From: Litoribrevibacter albus
GTDB taxonomy: Bacteria > Pseudomonadota > Gammaproteobacteria > Pseudomonadales > Litoribrevibacteraceae
Reading direction: 5' to 3'
DNA length: 64,000 nucleotides
Assembly: GCF_030159995.1 (NCBI RefSeq)
Contig: NZ_BSNM01000016.1
Coordinates: 124,001 to 188,000, forward strand
Shown here: piece by piece, positions 44,184-53,576 of the stretch
How the letters are laid out: each line of letters starts with the position of its first letter
Position numbering within the stretch: position 1 is the first letter of the stretch
Notes under the pieces: generated by a model
Told to the model about the DNA's origin: nothing
Database searches by the model: none
Seen by the model: only the letters and a program-made list of their open reading frames with translations
Position numbers and translations under genes: made by a program

Positions 44184-45026
44184 TCACCCCCACGCCTGCC
44201 ACAAGCCCATCAGACTGATGACAATCAACACCGAACCCAGCACTCGGAAAAAAGTCGGCGTTTCGGCACTGACCATCTTCTCGTGGAAATGCATTCCAAT
44301 AAAATGACCTACCGTTGCACAAGGTAATAGCCACAAATGGTGAATTAACTGGAAGTCGACGCCCGCCCAAACAAACGCAGCACATTTGATGATGACCAAG
44401 ATAAACCAGAGTACAAACAGCGTGTCTCGCAGTTGATGTTTTGCCACATGAGAGGCATACACCGCCACGATAAGCGGAGCACCAATCAACGATGTACCAC
44501 TGATGTAACCGCCCAACATGAGAAAACCGGTGTCGAGCGTTTTACTGTTACTTTTGAAAGGTTTGTTGAGCACATAGCCGATGGCATAGACGGTCACAAT
44601 AGCAAAGATGATGCTACTCATAATATGGGAAGGCAGACTTAACAAGCCAAACACACCGATCAGCTTAGGAACAATCATTACCCCAAGCGAGTACTTGAGG
44701 TATTTCCAGTCGATGGTCGACACCGACTTGTCGGCATTATCATTTGCCAAACCACTCGCCAATGTCTCTTTCTTTACCTTTTGGTGATTGGCTTTTCTGT
44801 GACTAGCATTTCTATGACTAGAGAACGCGATCCAAGAGGAGAACACCAACAGGTGCACCGCAATAATCGGCAGGAACACCAGTGGATCATTTACGATCAA
44901 GAGCAAGAACGGCAAGCTCAGTACGGCGCCACCAAAACCTAACCCAGAGCGAACAAAGCCACTCCAGACAAACAACAAACCAATGGCGATGTATTGCCAA
45001 GTTTCAAGGTTTTCCATTGAACACAT
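44184..45026 (-). CDS. TauE/SafE family membrane permease
   Basis: The 280-residue protein has about eight hydrophobic segments and the family's repeated Gly-rich motifs (SGFVRSGLGFGGAVLSLPFLLL near the N-terminus and GGYISGTSLIGAPLIV in the second half). Family members export sulfite, sulfoacetate or other organic anions. A hydrophilic loop of about 35 residues with repeated SHRNASHRKANHQK sits between helices 3 and 4. The substrate cannot be assigned from the context. Confidence 0.87.
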   Translation of the reverse strand: MCSMENLETWQYIAIGLLFVWSGFVRSGLGFGGAVLSLPFLLLIVNDPLVFLPIIAVHLLVFSSWIAFSSHRNASHRKANHQKVKKETLASGLANDNADKSVSTIDWKYLKYSLGVMIVPKLIGVFGLLSLPSHIMSSIIFAIVTVYAIGYVLNKPFKSNSKTLDTGFLMLGGYISGTSLIGAPLIVAVYASHVAKHQLRDTLFVLWFILVIIKCAAFVWAGVDFQLIHHLWLLPCATVGHFIGMHFHEKMVSAETPTFFRVLGSVLIVISLMGLWQAWG

Positions 45027-45204
45027 CCTTGTCTGAAAGAGGCTGGATTATGCCTGAAGGTCATGTGGCCCACAATTTCCTGCATCTTAATTTCTAACCA
45101 GTTACTCAATAGTTCAAAGTCAATTTCGTACAATCTTTCACGGACGGCTTTCACTAAAATTAAACATCAATTCACTCTATTTTTTTATGTACTGTTTTTT
45201 AATT

Positions 45205-45960
45205 ATGAACAAATCAACGCTGTTTCTTCATGGGGTACGCGACACCCTTCCGCTGGTCTTGGCCGCTGTGCCCTTTGGCATTTTATTCGGGGCTTTGTGC
45301 CAAGCCTTCGAATTGCCTTTGGCACTTTGTCTGGCGATGTCAGTGTTTGTGTTTGCAGGCTCGTCCCAGTTTGTGGCCGCTAACTTACTGGGTATTGGAA
45401 CGCCCTGGATGATCGTGGTCGGTGCCACCTTCATCGTGAACCTGCGACACATGATGTACAGCGCGAACCTGATGAAACACGTTCGCCCTTACTCGCAATT
45501 AAGACGAGCTATGATGGCTTTTGGCTTAACGGATGAAACCTTTGCCACGGTGCTTAATCGTTTGAATCAGTATCAGGACGAACCCTTTTCCGGCAGTTAC
45601 TACTTCGGTTCCTACGGGTTCATGTACAGCAACTGGATCTTTTGTAGCTGGCTGGGATTTGTATTGGGCGGTCAACTGGATGACCCTCTCGCCTGGGGGC
45701 TGGATGTAGCGATGGTGGTCGCCTTCATCGGAATTGTCACTCCTTTACTGGTAAATCATCTGATGTGGTTGAGTGCCATTCTGGCGGGAACCACCGCCGT
45801 TTTGTGTCATGACCTGCCGTTTCAATTAGGCATCGTAGCCTCGGCGTTGGTCGCCATCCTGATCCCCACCTGGTTAAGCCTTCGTCAAAAGGCATCTACC
45901 CCGGCTCCGACATCGACATCGACCACAGCGTCGGCATCCAGCCTTGAAGACAGTTTTTAG
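45205..45960 (+). CDS. azlC: AzlC family branched-chain amino acid exporter, large subunit
   Basis: The roughly 251-residue hydrophobic protein has GVRDTLPLVLAAVPFGILFGAL at the N-terminus and FAGSSQFVAANLL, both typical of AzlC. Together with the small AzlD subunit encoded next it exports branched-chain amino acids. The C-terminal tail is Ser/Thr-rich. The start at 45205 (MNKSTLFL) is preferred; an in-frame ATG six codons earlier lacks a ribosome site. Confidence 0.92.
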   Translation: MNKSTLFLHGVRDTLPLVLAAVPFGILFGALCQAFELPLALCLAMSVFVFAGSSQFVAANLLGIGTPWMIVVGATFIVNLRHMMYSANLMKHVRPYSQLRRAMMAFGLTDETFATVLNRLNQYQDEPFSGSYYFGSYGFMYSNWIFCSWLGFVLGGQLDDPLAWGLDVAMVVAFIGIVTPLLVNHLMWLSAILAGTTAVLCHDLPFQLGIVASALVAILIPTWLSLRQKASTPAPTSTSTTASASSLEDSF

Positions 45961-45972
45961 GAATTAATCACG

Positions 45973-46338
45973 ATGAACACAGAATCACTGACAACCGTTA
46001 TGACAGATACCGAAATGGTGTTGCTCATTGTAGGAATGATGATGGTTACCTTTGGCGTGCGTTACTTCCCGTTTGCCTTGGCATCAAAAGATAACCTGTG
46101 GGGGAAATACCAGAACGTGGTCGAAACAGCGCTGGGTTTTGTGCCGGTCGCGGTACTCACCGCGATCATAGTACCAACTGTACTGATCAGAGATGGGGAA
46201 ACTGTATCTGTCTCTTTGGACAACTTTCATCTATTGTCCTCCCTTGTGGCATTTGCCGTTGCCTATATAACTCGACACACCTTGCTCACAGTAGTGTCCG
46301 GTCTTGCCACCTTTGGACTGTTAAAACTTTTCTTTTAG
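45973..46338 (+). CDS. azlD: AzlD family branched-chain amino acid transport subunit
   Basis: The 121-residue protein has four predicted helices (LLIVGMMMVTFGVRYFPFAL; ALGFVPVAVLTAIIVP; LSSLVAFAVAYIT; HTLLTVVSGLATFGLL), as in AzlD. It starts 12 bases after azlC with a GGAATTAA leader and forms the two-subunit exporter with it. Confidence 0.92.
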   Translation: MNTESLTTVMTDTEMVLLIVGMMMVTFGVRYFPFALASKDNLWGKYQNVVETALGFVPVAVLTAIIVPTVLIRDGETVSVSLDNFHLLSSLVAFAVAYITRHTLLTVVSGLATFGLLKLFF

Positions 46339-46438
46339 TCAGTCGACTAATATGAACCACAGCTTGTCATAATCTAACCCTCGTATGACGCAAGGTTGGT
46401 TCGCACCACTCCGCTTCATCTATCAGTTTGAGGTCTTT

Positions 46439-47383
46439 GTGAATCGAGACGCACACCTTACTCCGCAACAACTGACACAAGGGATTCTCTTTGGGCTGAT
46501 CGCAGCCCTGATCTGGGGAGCCTGGCCAGTGGTCTCTGCGCTGGGCGTTCGTCAATCTTTGGGTGCAAACGACCTGATCTTTTTGCGCTTTACCGTATCC
46601 GGGCTTATTTTGTTGCCGCTCTTTTATAAACTCCGGTTTCAGGGCGTAAATCTCGGTAAAGGTTTGGTGTTGGCCTGTGGCGCCGGCTTGGGTTACATCT
46701 CACTCTGTTTGTACGCACTGTCATTTGCACCCGCCAGCCACTTCGGTATCATCACGCCCAGCTGCATGCTGACCTTTACCACACTCGGCAGTTGGTTGCT
46801 GCTCGGAGAAAAACTGTCGCTCAGTCGAGTATTCGGCTTCATCATTATTATTCTCGGCGTGCTATCGATCGGCTGGTCCAGCCTCCACTCCGACATCAGC
46901 AACCCGAATTATCCGGAAAGCTGGAAAGGCGACATCATTTTTGTCTTCTGTGGTTCCCTCTGGGCGCTGTACACCATCAGTAGTCGGGTTTGGCAGGTCG
47001 AAGCCTTCCATGCCACTACGCTGGTGTCCGTATTATCGATGTTCATTTACGCACCTATTTATTTTTTTCTGACCGATCCCAAACTGTTCAGCGCTCCGGT
47101 ATCCGAAGTCGCCTTTCAAGGCGTAATGCAGGGAGTGCTGACCGCAGTCCTGGCTCTGCTGTTCTTCAGTAAATCGGTCAATCTCATCGGTGCCAGCAAA
47201 GGGGCCGTGTTTGGTGCTTTAGTTCCGGCGGTTGCCCTGCTACTCTCCATCCCTGTATTGAATGAATTTCCGAGTCTGGTGGAAATCATTGGCGTGATGG
47301 TGGTAAGTCTGGGAATGCTGTACGCGCTCGGATTACTTAAAATTAGAAAGCTGGAATACACATCACAACGTGGTGGAAGCTGA
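46439..47383 (+). CDS. EamA/DMT family transporter
   Basis: The roughly 314-residue protein has ten predicted membrane helices in two EamA halves (GILFGLIAALIWGAWPVVSALG near the start; GDIIFVFCGSLWALYTISSRVW at the start of the second half). DMT proteins export metabolites or amino acids; the substrate is unknown. I prefer the GTG at 46439 because GAGG precedes it by five bases; an ATG at 46385 would add 18 residues. Confidence 0.88.
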   Translation: MNRDAHLTPQQLTQGILFGLIAALIWGAWPVVSALGVRQSLGANDLIFLRFTVSGLILLPLFYKLRFQGVNLGKGLVLACGAGLGYISLCLYALSFAPASHFGIITPSCMLTFTTLGSWLLLGEKLSLSRVFGFIIIILGVLSIGWSSLHSDISNPNYPESWKGDIIFVFCGSLWALYTISSRVWQVEAFHATTLVSVLSMFIYAPIYFFLTDPKLFSAPVSEVAFQGVMQGVLTAVLALLFFSKSVNLIGASKGAVFGALVPAVALLLSIPVLNEFPSLVEIIGVMVVSLGMLYALGLLKIRKLEYTSQRGGS

Positions 47384-47401
47384 CAACCTAGAAGTAAGCG
47401 T

Positions 47402-47716
47402 ATGAACGAACAACAGAAGCAACAACTAAAAGCGATGCTGGCGCAATTTTCGGAACAAGAGAAGCAGGATCTAAAACAGCAGATGGGCATTGATCTGGAC
47501 ACAGAACTGGACCCGGACAACATAGATCCTGAGCTTGCCAAACTGTTGGTCGACAGCGGTGTCTTATCTTCCCGACCAAAACTTTCCAAGGTCGTAGGCA
47601 CGGACGTAAGCTGTTCATTTTGTGGTAAGCCCAGTGCCGAAGTTGGCGCATTAATCACATCGCCACAAGGCGCAAAAATCTGTCGCCAATGTATTATTCA
47701 ATATCAGAAAAGTTAG
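47402..47716 (+). CDS. Small protein with ClpX-type C4 zinc finger
   Basis: The 104-residue protein is acidic and helical in its N-terminal half. The C-terminal 45 residues contain CSFCGKPSAEVGALITSPQG...ICRQCI, four Cys arranged as in the zinc-binding domain of ClpX, but no AAA+ domain follows. In ClpX this module binds adaptors and substrates; a free-standing copy may bind a ClpX adaptor or partner, or act as an adaptor itself (inference). It starts 18 bases after the EamA gene. Confidence 0.8.
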   Translation: MNEQQKQQLKAMLAQFSEQEKQDLKQQMGIDLDTELDPDNIDPELAKLLVDSGVLSSRPKLSKVVGTDVSCSFCGKPSAEVGALITSPQGAKICRQCIIQYQKS

Positions 47717-47922
47717 CAATACCCCAAAAGTTAGCATTAAGTATTACTTCACAGCTAAACACCTTTATTCACCAAACCGAAAGGCAAGCTTCCTCAAGCG
47801 CCAACGTCAGATTAAAGAGGAAATTTTCCAAAAAACAGCTATAACTAGGGAACCTTTAGAGAAGAGTCGCCGCTCAAGCCAATGCTTTTCTAGAGTGATA
47901 ACAACGATAAGGAGTCATCGAA

Positions 47923-48360
47923 ATGAAAGTCAAAACTGCATTATTTCTTAGTGCACTGAGTGTGGGTCTATCCGGTGCGTTTGCAACGCAAGCACAAGCT
48001 GAGTGTGGTCATTGCTCAGAGGCACCTGCGAATGCCCAAGCGTATATTATCTCTCCTCAACATGGAGAAACCGTAGACCAAACCTTTACCGTAAAATTCG
48101 GTCTTACAGGAATGGGAGTTGCACCCGCTGGGATGGATCGCAAACACACAGGTCACCATCACTTGCTGGTGGATGGCAAGCTGCCTCCGATGGATCAGCC
48201 AATGGGCAAAAACGTGAAGCACTTTGGTGGTGGTCAAACCGAAACCACGCTAACGCTAACGCCAGGCACACACACCCTGCAATTAATTCTGGGCGACATG
48301 AAGCACCAACCGCATAATCCGCCGGTGGTGTCTGAGCCAATCACGATTACAGTGAAATAG
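47923..48360 (+). CDS. DUF4399 domain periplasmic protein
   Basis: The 145-residue protein has a signal peptide cleaved near AQA-EC (residue 27). The rest is the DUF4399 domain: AYIISPQHGETVDQTFTVKFGLTGMGVAPAG, then TGHHHLLVD and TPGTHTLQLILGDMKHQPHNPPV. It is rich in His and Met, including HHH and HQPH, so metal binding is plausible but unproven. An AAGGAG ribosome site precedes the start. Confidence 0.87.
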   Translation: MKVKTALFLSALSVGLSGAFATQAQAECGHCSEAPANAQAYIISPQHGETVDQTFTVKFGLTGMGVAPAGMDRKHTGHHHLLVDGKLPPMDQPMGKNVKHFGGGQTETTLTLTPGTHTLQLILGDMKHQPHNPPVVSEPITITVK

Positions 48361-48367
48361 TTTTAAT

Positions 48368-48403
48368 ACCCATCACAGTCTCGTTTTCCTTGCTGTGGTG
48401 GGT
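48368..48403 (+). terminator. Possible terminator after the DUF4399 gene
   Basis: An 11-pair stem ACCCATCACAG / CTGTGGTGGGT (one G-T pair) with a 14-base loop lies eight bases past the stop; it has no T-run. Confidence 0.45.
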
Positions 48404-48527
48404 TCCCTTCCCAAAACATTAATCAGTTCCTGATAAATTGATCAATGTCACTTAGACTTAATCAAAATGTATTAGTTTTTATATTCTAGAAACAAAGAAC
48501 ACAATCGCTCGAAAAGAGACTGAAGCA

Positions 48528-48875
48528 ATGAGTCATTCTGAATTTGCTGATTATCTGTGCGAACAACTCATGCCGATTGGCCCGGTGCGGGCAAAACGCA
48601 TGTTCGGTGGATATGGGCTTTTTCTGGACGACCTTATGTTTGGTTTGATTGCGGACGATGTGCTCTACTTAAAAACTGATGAGCTGACGCGACCGAACTT
48701 TGAAAGCCTCGGACTGGAACCGTTTTCCTATTCGAAAAAGGATAAAGTCGTTTCACTGAGCTATAGTCAAGCGCCTGAGGATGCGATAGAAGACCCACAT
48801 TTATTATGCGAGTGGGCAAATGCAGCCTTTGGTGCAGCGCTTCGATCTGCAAACAATAAGAAAAAAAATAAGTAA
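48528..48875 (+). CDS. TfoX/Sxy N-terminal domain protein
   Basis: The 115-residue protein consists only of the TfoX N-terminal domain (PVRAKRMFGGYGLFLDDLMFGLIADDVLYLKTDE), with a Lys-rich tail. The full-length relative Sxy activates competence genes; single-domain copies such as this are common and not shown to do so. It is followed 13 bases later by a DUF1499 gene, likely in one transcript. Confidence 0.87.
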   Translation: MSHSEFADYLCEQLMPIGPVRAKRMFGGYGLFLDDLMFGLIADDVLYLKTDELTRPNFESLGLEPFSYSKKDKVVSLSYSQAPEDAIEDPHLLCEWANAAFGAALRSANNKKKNK

Positions 48876-48888
48876 CAAAAGGCGAGCT

Positions 48889-49377
48889 ATGTTCCAAAAA
48901 ATCCTGCTATGGGTTTTCGTTGTGCTGTTTATTTTATGTGCCGCGTTATACACCCGTTTTTATACATTAGGCCAAGAGTCAAAAGACTATACGGCAATGG
49001 GCCTCGAACAAGGCTCATTAATGCCCTGCCCGGACACGCCAAATTGCGTGAACAGTGAATTTCCGGATGATCAGGAGCACTATATTGCGCCGTTGCTCAT
49101 TACCGATGGCGAATGGACCAGTCTGCAAATTCTATTACGTCAGGCAATTCGCCAGCACGGCGGTATCGTTAAAAACACAAATGAACATTATATGGCCGCC
49201 GAGTACACCAGTGGCTGGTTTGAGTTTGTAGACGATATCGAACTGCGTTTCGACCCGGAGATGAAGCTACTGCACATTCGTTCTGCCTCACGAGTAGGTT
49301 ACAGCGACTTGGGTGTAAACCGGGAGCGTTCCGAACGATTGAAGGGTGTGATCGAGAAACTATTGGTCAGTAATTAA
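48889..49377 (+). CDS. DUF1499 domain membrane-anchored protein
   Basis: The 162-residue protein has one N-terminal membrane helix (ILLWVFVVLFILCAALYTRFY) and the DUF1499 domain, with MPCPDTPNCVNSEFPDD at its start and DDIELRFDPEMKLLHIRSASRVGYSDLGVNRERSE near its end. The two Cys in the CPDTPNC motif are a family mark. Its function is not established. The start at 48889 follows GGCGAG; the frame continues upstream only inside the preceding gene. Confidence 0.87.
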   Translation: MFQKILLWVFVVLFILCAALYTRFYTLGQESKDYTAMGLEQGSLMPCPDTPNCVNSEFPDDQEHYIAPLLITDGEWTSLQILLRQAIRQHGGIVKNTNEHYMAAEYTSGWFEFVDDIELRFDPEMKLLHIRSASRVGYSDLGVNRERSERLKGVIEKLLVSN

Positions 49378-49507
49378 TCGATTACGCAATAATCCATCGA
49401 TTTTCTTCATGTCATAGATACAGAAAATTGACTGGAAGCCTGCCCTCAAGATCTTTATCCTAGCGGTCAACTTTTTCTCTTTTTTGACCGTTAGGTATCC
49501 CTCCTGA

Positions 49508-50917
49508 ATGAAACAGACCTCTGACAAGCTCATTATTTGGATCATCATCCTGACCCAATTTGCCAGCCCCTTCATGTTTTCCGGAGTCGCAATCACTCTG
49601 CCACAAATGGGTCGCGAACTGGATGCCAGTGCCGTAGCACTGGGCCTGGTTGAGTCTGTGTATTTGGGGCTGTCTGCCGCACTACTTTTACCAATGGGCC
49701 GAATTGCTGACGCCACCAGCCGGGAAGTATTGTTCAAAATAGGGTTGGTCGGATACGCGATCTGTACCTTCACCATCAGTCTGCTTCCTGATATCTATAC
49801 GGTCATTCTGGTTCGAGCCGTTCAAGGCATTTTTGCAGCGTTTATGATGGCGACTGGTATGGCCATCATTTCGCACAAGGTGCCCAAAGAACAGTTGGGC
49901 CGCACCATGGGCTTTTGCATTGGTGCCATCTATGCGGGTCTTTCCGCTGGCCCACTCATCGCAGGTTGGGTGACAGAGCATCTGGGCTGGCGAGCGGTCT
50001 ATATTCTGACCTTTGTACCGTTAGCCATATCCACAGCACTCGCGGTCTGGATTCTTCCTCACCAATGGAAACCAATGGAAGAGAAATTCGATTGGTTTGG
50101 CAGCTTGCTGATCTGTATTTCAATCGGCTTGCTGATCTTTGGCAGCGCCTCACTGCATCACGGTCATGGGGGCTTTTTGATTACTGCCGGTGTGGTGGTG
50201 TTAGGGTTATTTTTTGCTCTGCAATCCAAGCTGACGCATCCGCTGTTGGATCTTCAAGCAATGAAAGCCAACAAAGATTTCAGCCATGCACTGATTACCC
50301 AACTGTTCATGTACGCAGGTGCCTTTGGCGTCACCTTCCTATTGGGTTTATATTTGCAATCGGTGCGTCACTACAGCGCTCAACATGCCGGGCAAGTTTT
50401 AGTGCTTGGCCCAGTGCTAATGGCGATCATGGCTCCGATTTGCGGTCGACTTGCCGACCGTTTTAATAAACGCGCGATGACCAGTTTAGGGGTCACAATG
50501 GCCATCATCAGTCTGGCTCTGTCGTTACAACTGGACGATCAATCGGGATTAGCCATACTAATAGCAATCATCTTGACGCAGGGCTTGGGTTTCGCCCTGT
50601 TTTCGTCGCCCAACATGGCTATCGTGATGAGCAGCGTGCCACCCAGTCAGTACAGTCTGGCGTCGGCTCTAGGGGCTAAAATGCGGTCACTGGGAATGGT
50701 CCTGGGGATGATTTTAATTACCACTATTACCTCAGTATATCTGGGCGAACAAAGCATTGATGATGCGCCGCAACAGTACATGCAGGTGATGGACACCACC
50801 TTCCTGATTTTTATTGGATTACTAGCCGTAGCATGTTGGCTGTCGGTTACTACCATTAAAGATCACAAGGTCACAACAACGCACAGAGAAACCTCAAACG
50901 CCACCGAAGGTAATTAA
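49508..50917 (+). CDS. MFS drug/metabolite transporter (DHA2-like)
   Basis: The 469-residue protein has about 14 membrane helices and MFS marks, including the loop GRIADATSREVLFKIG after helix 2 and GRTMGFCIGAIYAGLSAGPLIAGWVTEHLGWRAVY in motif C, typical of antiporters of the DHA2 class. It probably exports small hydrophobic compounds. The LysE-type gene starts one base after its stop. Confidence 0.9.
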   Translation: MKQTSDKLIIWIIILTQFASPFMFSGVAITLPQMGRELDASAVALGLVESVYLGLSAALLLPMGRIADATSREVLFKIGLVGYAICTFTISLLPDIYTVILVRAVQGIFAAFMMATGMAIISHKVPKEQLGRTMGFCIGAIYAGLSAGPLIAGWVTEHLGWRAVYILTFVPLAISTALAVWILPHQWKPMEEKFDWFGSLLICISIGLLIFGSASLHHGHGGFLITAGVVVLGLFFALQSKLTHPLLDLQAMKANKDFSHALITQLFMYAGAFGVTFLLGLYLQSVRHYSAQHAGQVLVLGPVLMAIMAPICGRLADRFNKRAMTSLGVTMAIISLALSLQLDDQSGLAILIAIILTQGLGFALFSSPNMAIVMSSVPPSQYSLASALGAKMRSLGMVLGMILITTITSVYLGEQSIDDAPQQYMQVMDTTFLIFIGLLAVACWLSVTTIKDHKVTTTHRETSNATEGN

Positions 50918-50918
50918 T

Positions 50919-51539
50919 ATGTTAACGCTTGAAACCATTACGTTATTCTTCACCGCCAGCGTGTTGTTATCAATCTCCCCCGGCCCGGACAATATCTTTG
51001 TGTTGATGCAATCCATCACCCAAGGTCCGAAAGCCGGTATGGTGACAACGTTAGGGCTGTGCACCGGCTTATTGGTTCATTCCACCGCTGCCGTATTGGG
51101 CGTGGCGGTAATTTTTCAAACCTCAGAAATCGCATTTACGGTGTTAAAACTGGTGGGGGCCGCCTATCTGCTTTATCTCGCCTGGGGCGCCTTCCGGGCT
51201 AAAAGCTCTGAATTGAGCAAATCACAAACTAAAACGCCTCTGAAAAAGCTGTATTTCCGAGGCATTGCGATGAGCACCACCAATCCGAAGCTATCGATCT
51301 TCTTTTTGGCGTTCTTACCCCAGTTTGTTGATCCGGCGTTAGGCTCCGTCAGCCTGCAATTGACCTCATTAAGTGCCATCTTCATCGTGTCTGCATTGCT
51401 GGTATTTAATGCCATTGCGTTAATGTCCGGCCATCTTCGTAACTATCTGGCGGACTCAGATAAGGCACAAACCGTGCTGAATCGAGTTGCCGGCTTTGTG
51501 TTTGTGGGACTGGCTCTGAAATTAGCCACCACACGCTGA
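50919..51539 (+). CDS. LysE/RhtB family amino acid exporter
   Basis: The 206-residue protein has six predicted helices and the family start LFFTASVLLSISPGPDNIFVL, followed by GMVTTLGLCTGLLVHSTAAVLG and a central TTNPKLSIFFLAFLPQF. It exports amino acids such as Lys, Thr or homoserine lactones; the substrate is not predictable. It is directly coupled to the MFS gene. Confidence 0.92.
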   Translation: MLTLETITLFFTASVLLSISPGPDNIFVLMQSITQGPKAGMVTTLGLCTGLLVHSTAAVLGVAVIFQTSEIAFTVLKLVGAAYLLYLAWGAFRAKSSELSKSQTKTPLKKLYFRGIAMSTTNPKLSIFFLAFLPQFVDPALGSVSLQLTSLSAIFIVSALLVFNAIALMSGHLRNYLADSDKAQTVLNRVAGFVFVGLALKLATTR

Positions 51540-51560
51540 TTCATCTCAATCATCAAAAAC

Positions 51561-51591
51561 TTAATGCCATGACTCTTGCTCATGGCATTAA
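51561..51591 (+). terminator. Terminator after the LysE-type gene
   Basis: A perfect 12-bp stem TTAATGCCATGA / TCATGGCATTAA with a seven-base loop starts 21 bases after the stop. Confidence 0.75.
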
Positions 51592-51666
51592 TTCAGCACT
51601 TTCATTGGTTCTTCTCCCTCGGTACTCAGTATGATGAGCGGAAGATCATCAGCGGAGCCCTTCGTC

Positions 51667-52482
51667 ATGCAACGATTCCATGAAATTATTAAACAGATTG
51701 CGAGCCAACAGCAGGAATACGACATTCAAGTTCCGGAGCACTGGGGACAAGGCCGAGCAACCTTTGGCGGGCTTATTGGCGGTATTCTGTATCGGGCCAT
51801 GCGCTTCCATGTGGATCAAGACAGACGCATTCGCTCGTTAAATATTTCTTTCGTAGGGCCAGTTTCGCCGGGGCCAATGCAGGTAATCGTAAATGTCCTG
51901 CGTAATGGCGGTTCGGTGACTCACGTAGAAGCCAGAGCCGTTCAGAATGATCAGGTTCAATGCATGGCATTAGCCAGCTTTGGCAGTGACAGGGAATCCA
52001 GCATCGAAGTACCCGCCAAAAGAGCACCCGAAGCCAGAATACCGGTGGAAGAGGCAAAAGAGCTGCCATACATCAAAGGCGTGACCCCGGAGTTTGTTCA
52101 GCAAATCAGAATGCGCTGGATTGATGGCGGTTTTCCTTTCTCTGGCAGTCAATCGAATATAATTGATGGCTATATGCAGTTCAGAGATCAGGCAGAACAA
52201 CTGGATGATCAAGCGTTCGATGAAACAGCCCTGATTACCCTGATTGATGGCTGGCCACCGATTCAACTGTCTAAGATGAAGAAACCTTCACCCGCCAGTT
52301 CACTCACCTGGGCATTGGAATTCATCCAACCCATTGAAAATCTAACGAAAGACAGCTGGTTACGTTATCAGGTAGACATTGACCACTCCCATAATGGCTA
52401 TGGTCAAAACCATGCCCAAATTTGGTCTGAAAGTGGTGAACTACTGGCCATCAGCCGACAAACCGTCACGGTCTTTGGCTAG
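51667..52482 (+). CDS. Acyl-CoA thioesterase (TesB-like double hotdog)
   Basis: The roughly 271-residue protein has two hotdog halves. HWGQGRATFGGLIGGILYRAM and SLNISFVGPVSPGPMQVIVNVLRNGGSVTHVEARAVQ form the first, and PASSLTWALEFIQP and GYGQNHAQIWSESGELLAISRQTVTVFG the second, as in TesB-like acyl-CoA thioesterases. It hydrolyses acyl-CoA thioesters. The ATG at 51667 has GGAG ten bases upstream; in-frame ATGs at 51631 and 51634 would add 11-12 residues. Confidence 0.87.
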   Translation: MQRFHEIIKQIASQQQEYDIQVPEHWGQGRATFGGLIGGILYRAMRFHVDQDRRIRSLNISFVGPVSPGPMQVIVNVLRNGGSVTHVEARAVQNDQVQCMALASFGSDRESSIEVPAKRAPEARIPVEEAKELPYIKGVTPEFVQQIRMRWIDGGFPFSGSQSNIIDGYMQFRDQAEQLDDQAFDETALITLIDGWPPIQLSKMKKPSPASSLTWALEFIQPIENLTKDSWLRYQVDIDHSHNGYGQNHAQIWSESGELLAISRQTVTVFG

Positions 52483-52498
52483 GTCTTTAGCTTATGTC

Positions 52499-52527
52499 TA
52501 AGAACTTAACTCATAGTTAAGTTCTTA
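52499..52527. terminator. Bidirectional terminator between convergent genes
   Basis: A perfect 13-bp stem TAAGAACTTAACT / AGTTAAGTTCTTA with a three-base loop ends on the stop codon of the leftward globin gene and serves the thioesterase gene from the other side. Confidence 0.75.
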
Positions 52528-52959
52528 ATCCATCTGATTGGCATAGGGACTGTTTGCGCCGTCTTGCATCACGCCGGCAATGATGGTGTAGGCTTCCACC
52601 CAAGCGGCTTTTACCTCAGGTGTGAAAGCCGATTGCAGTCCTTGTTCCAAGGTCCACAACAGCGCCGTTGCTACCGTTTGATAATGGTGGGGTTCGACTT
52701 TATAGACAGTGTGCCGGCGACCTAATTGCCAGACATGGAGCTTTAACTGCTCGAATCTCTGAAGACCACGTACCACCAGCGTGATGATTTTCATCAGCTT
52801 CCGACCCTGCTCCTTGATATCGCCTGAGAACAGAGGTTTCAAAGATGGGTCCAGTTCAAATAAACGACCGTAAAAAAGCTCTGCGGCTTGCTCTGAAATA
52901 GGCACAACTTTTTCCCATGATTCTTGAACTAATTGCACTTGTTCCGGTGTCATCTGCAC
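52525..52959 (-). CDS. Single-domain globin
   Basis: The 144-residue protein has the globin helices: TPEQVQLVQESWEKVVPISEQAAELFYGRLFELDP (A-B), PLFSGD with CD1 Phe near residue 44, and LGRRHTVYKVEPHHY with the proximal F8 His near residue 83. It resembles the haem domain of flavohaemoglobins and bacterial single-domain globins. It lacks the reductase module, so it may bind O2 or NO or act as a sensor with a separate reductase. It is the second globin in the window; the other is a lipoprotein. Confidence 0.88.
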   Translation of the reverse strand: MQMTPEQVQLVQESWEKVVPISEQAAELFYGRLFELDPSLKPLFSGDIKEQGRKLMKIITLVVRGLQRFEQLKLHVWQLGRRHTVYKVEPHHYQTVATALLWTLEQGLQSAFTPEVKAAWVEAYTIIAGVMQDGANSPYANQMD

Positions 52960-53120
52960 ATCCTTATCGTATTATTTCCAAGCCACAGGTAGAGTAAATA
53001 CCTTCACATACCAACGGCCCATAAATACAGTTAACCAAGTCTGATAGATCGATTACTATGATTTAATTATCGGCCAGCTAACGCATTGCTGGAATTTTGA
53101 ACACTCAAACGGAGATTCTT

Positions 53121-53576
53121 ATGTCGATTGCACCGTCCATCAGTGCCTTTCACCAATTTTTCACTTGGATACTATTAACTGTAGCTGTCATTTCAGTGGC
53201 TGCCTGTTCAAGTTTCTCCGGCCCGGACAATGCCCCGCTTAGAGAGACGCACTGGCAGGTAACCGAGATTTTTTCCTACCCGGTGACAGCCAAAGAAGAG
53301 CAACAAAGTGCCTACTTACAGTTTTCAGCCAATGGAAAAGTCGAGGGGCATTCGGGCTGTAATCAATTATTCGGCCAGTACCACCTACAGGATTCCATCA
53401 TCTACTTCACGCGCATGGCCAGCACGCGCATGGCCTGTGTTGGCCAGGCCGATGAAATCGAAGGTTATATGCTGGATCTTCTGAAAGAGCCGAAACTCTG
53501 GATCATCAAAGGTGAAACGCTGGTGTTGTTTAACAAAGAGCAGCAGGTTCAAGCGCGGTTCAAATCGGTCTATTAA
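53121..53576 (+). CDS. META/HslJ domain lipoprotein
   Basis: The roughly 151-residue protein has a lipoprotein-like signal ending in SVAAC (Cys near residue 30) and a META domain: ETHWQVTEIFSYPVTAKEEQQSAYLQFSANGKVEGHSGCNQLFGQYHL, then RMACVGQADEIEGYMLDLL. HslJ-type proteins are linked to novobiocin resistance and envelope stress. The ATG at 53121 has GGAG six bases upstream and is preferred over an upstream TTG. Confidence 0.87.
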   Translation: MSIAPSISAFHQFFTWILLTVAVISVAACSSFSGPDNAPLRETHWQVTEIFSYPVTAKEEQQSAYLQFSANGKVEGHSGCNQLFGQYHLQDSIIYFTRMASTRMACVGQADEIEGYMLDLLKEPKLWIIKGETLVLFNKEQQVQARFKSVY

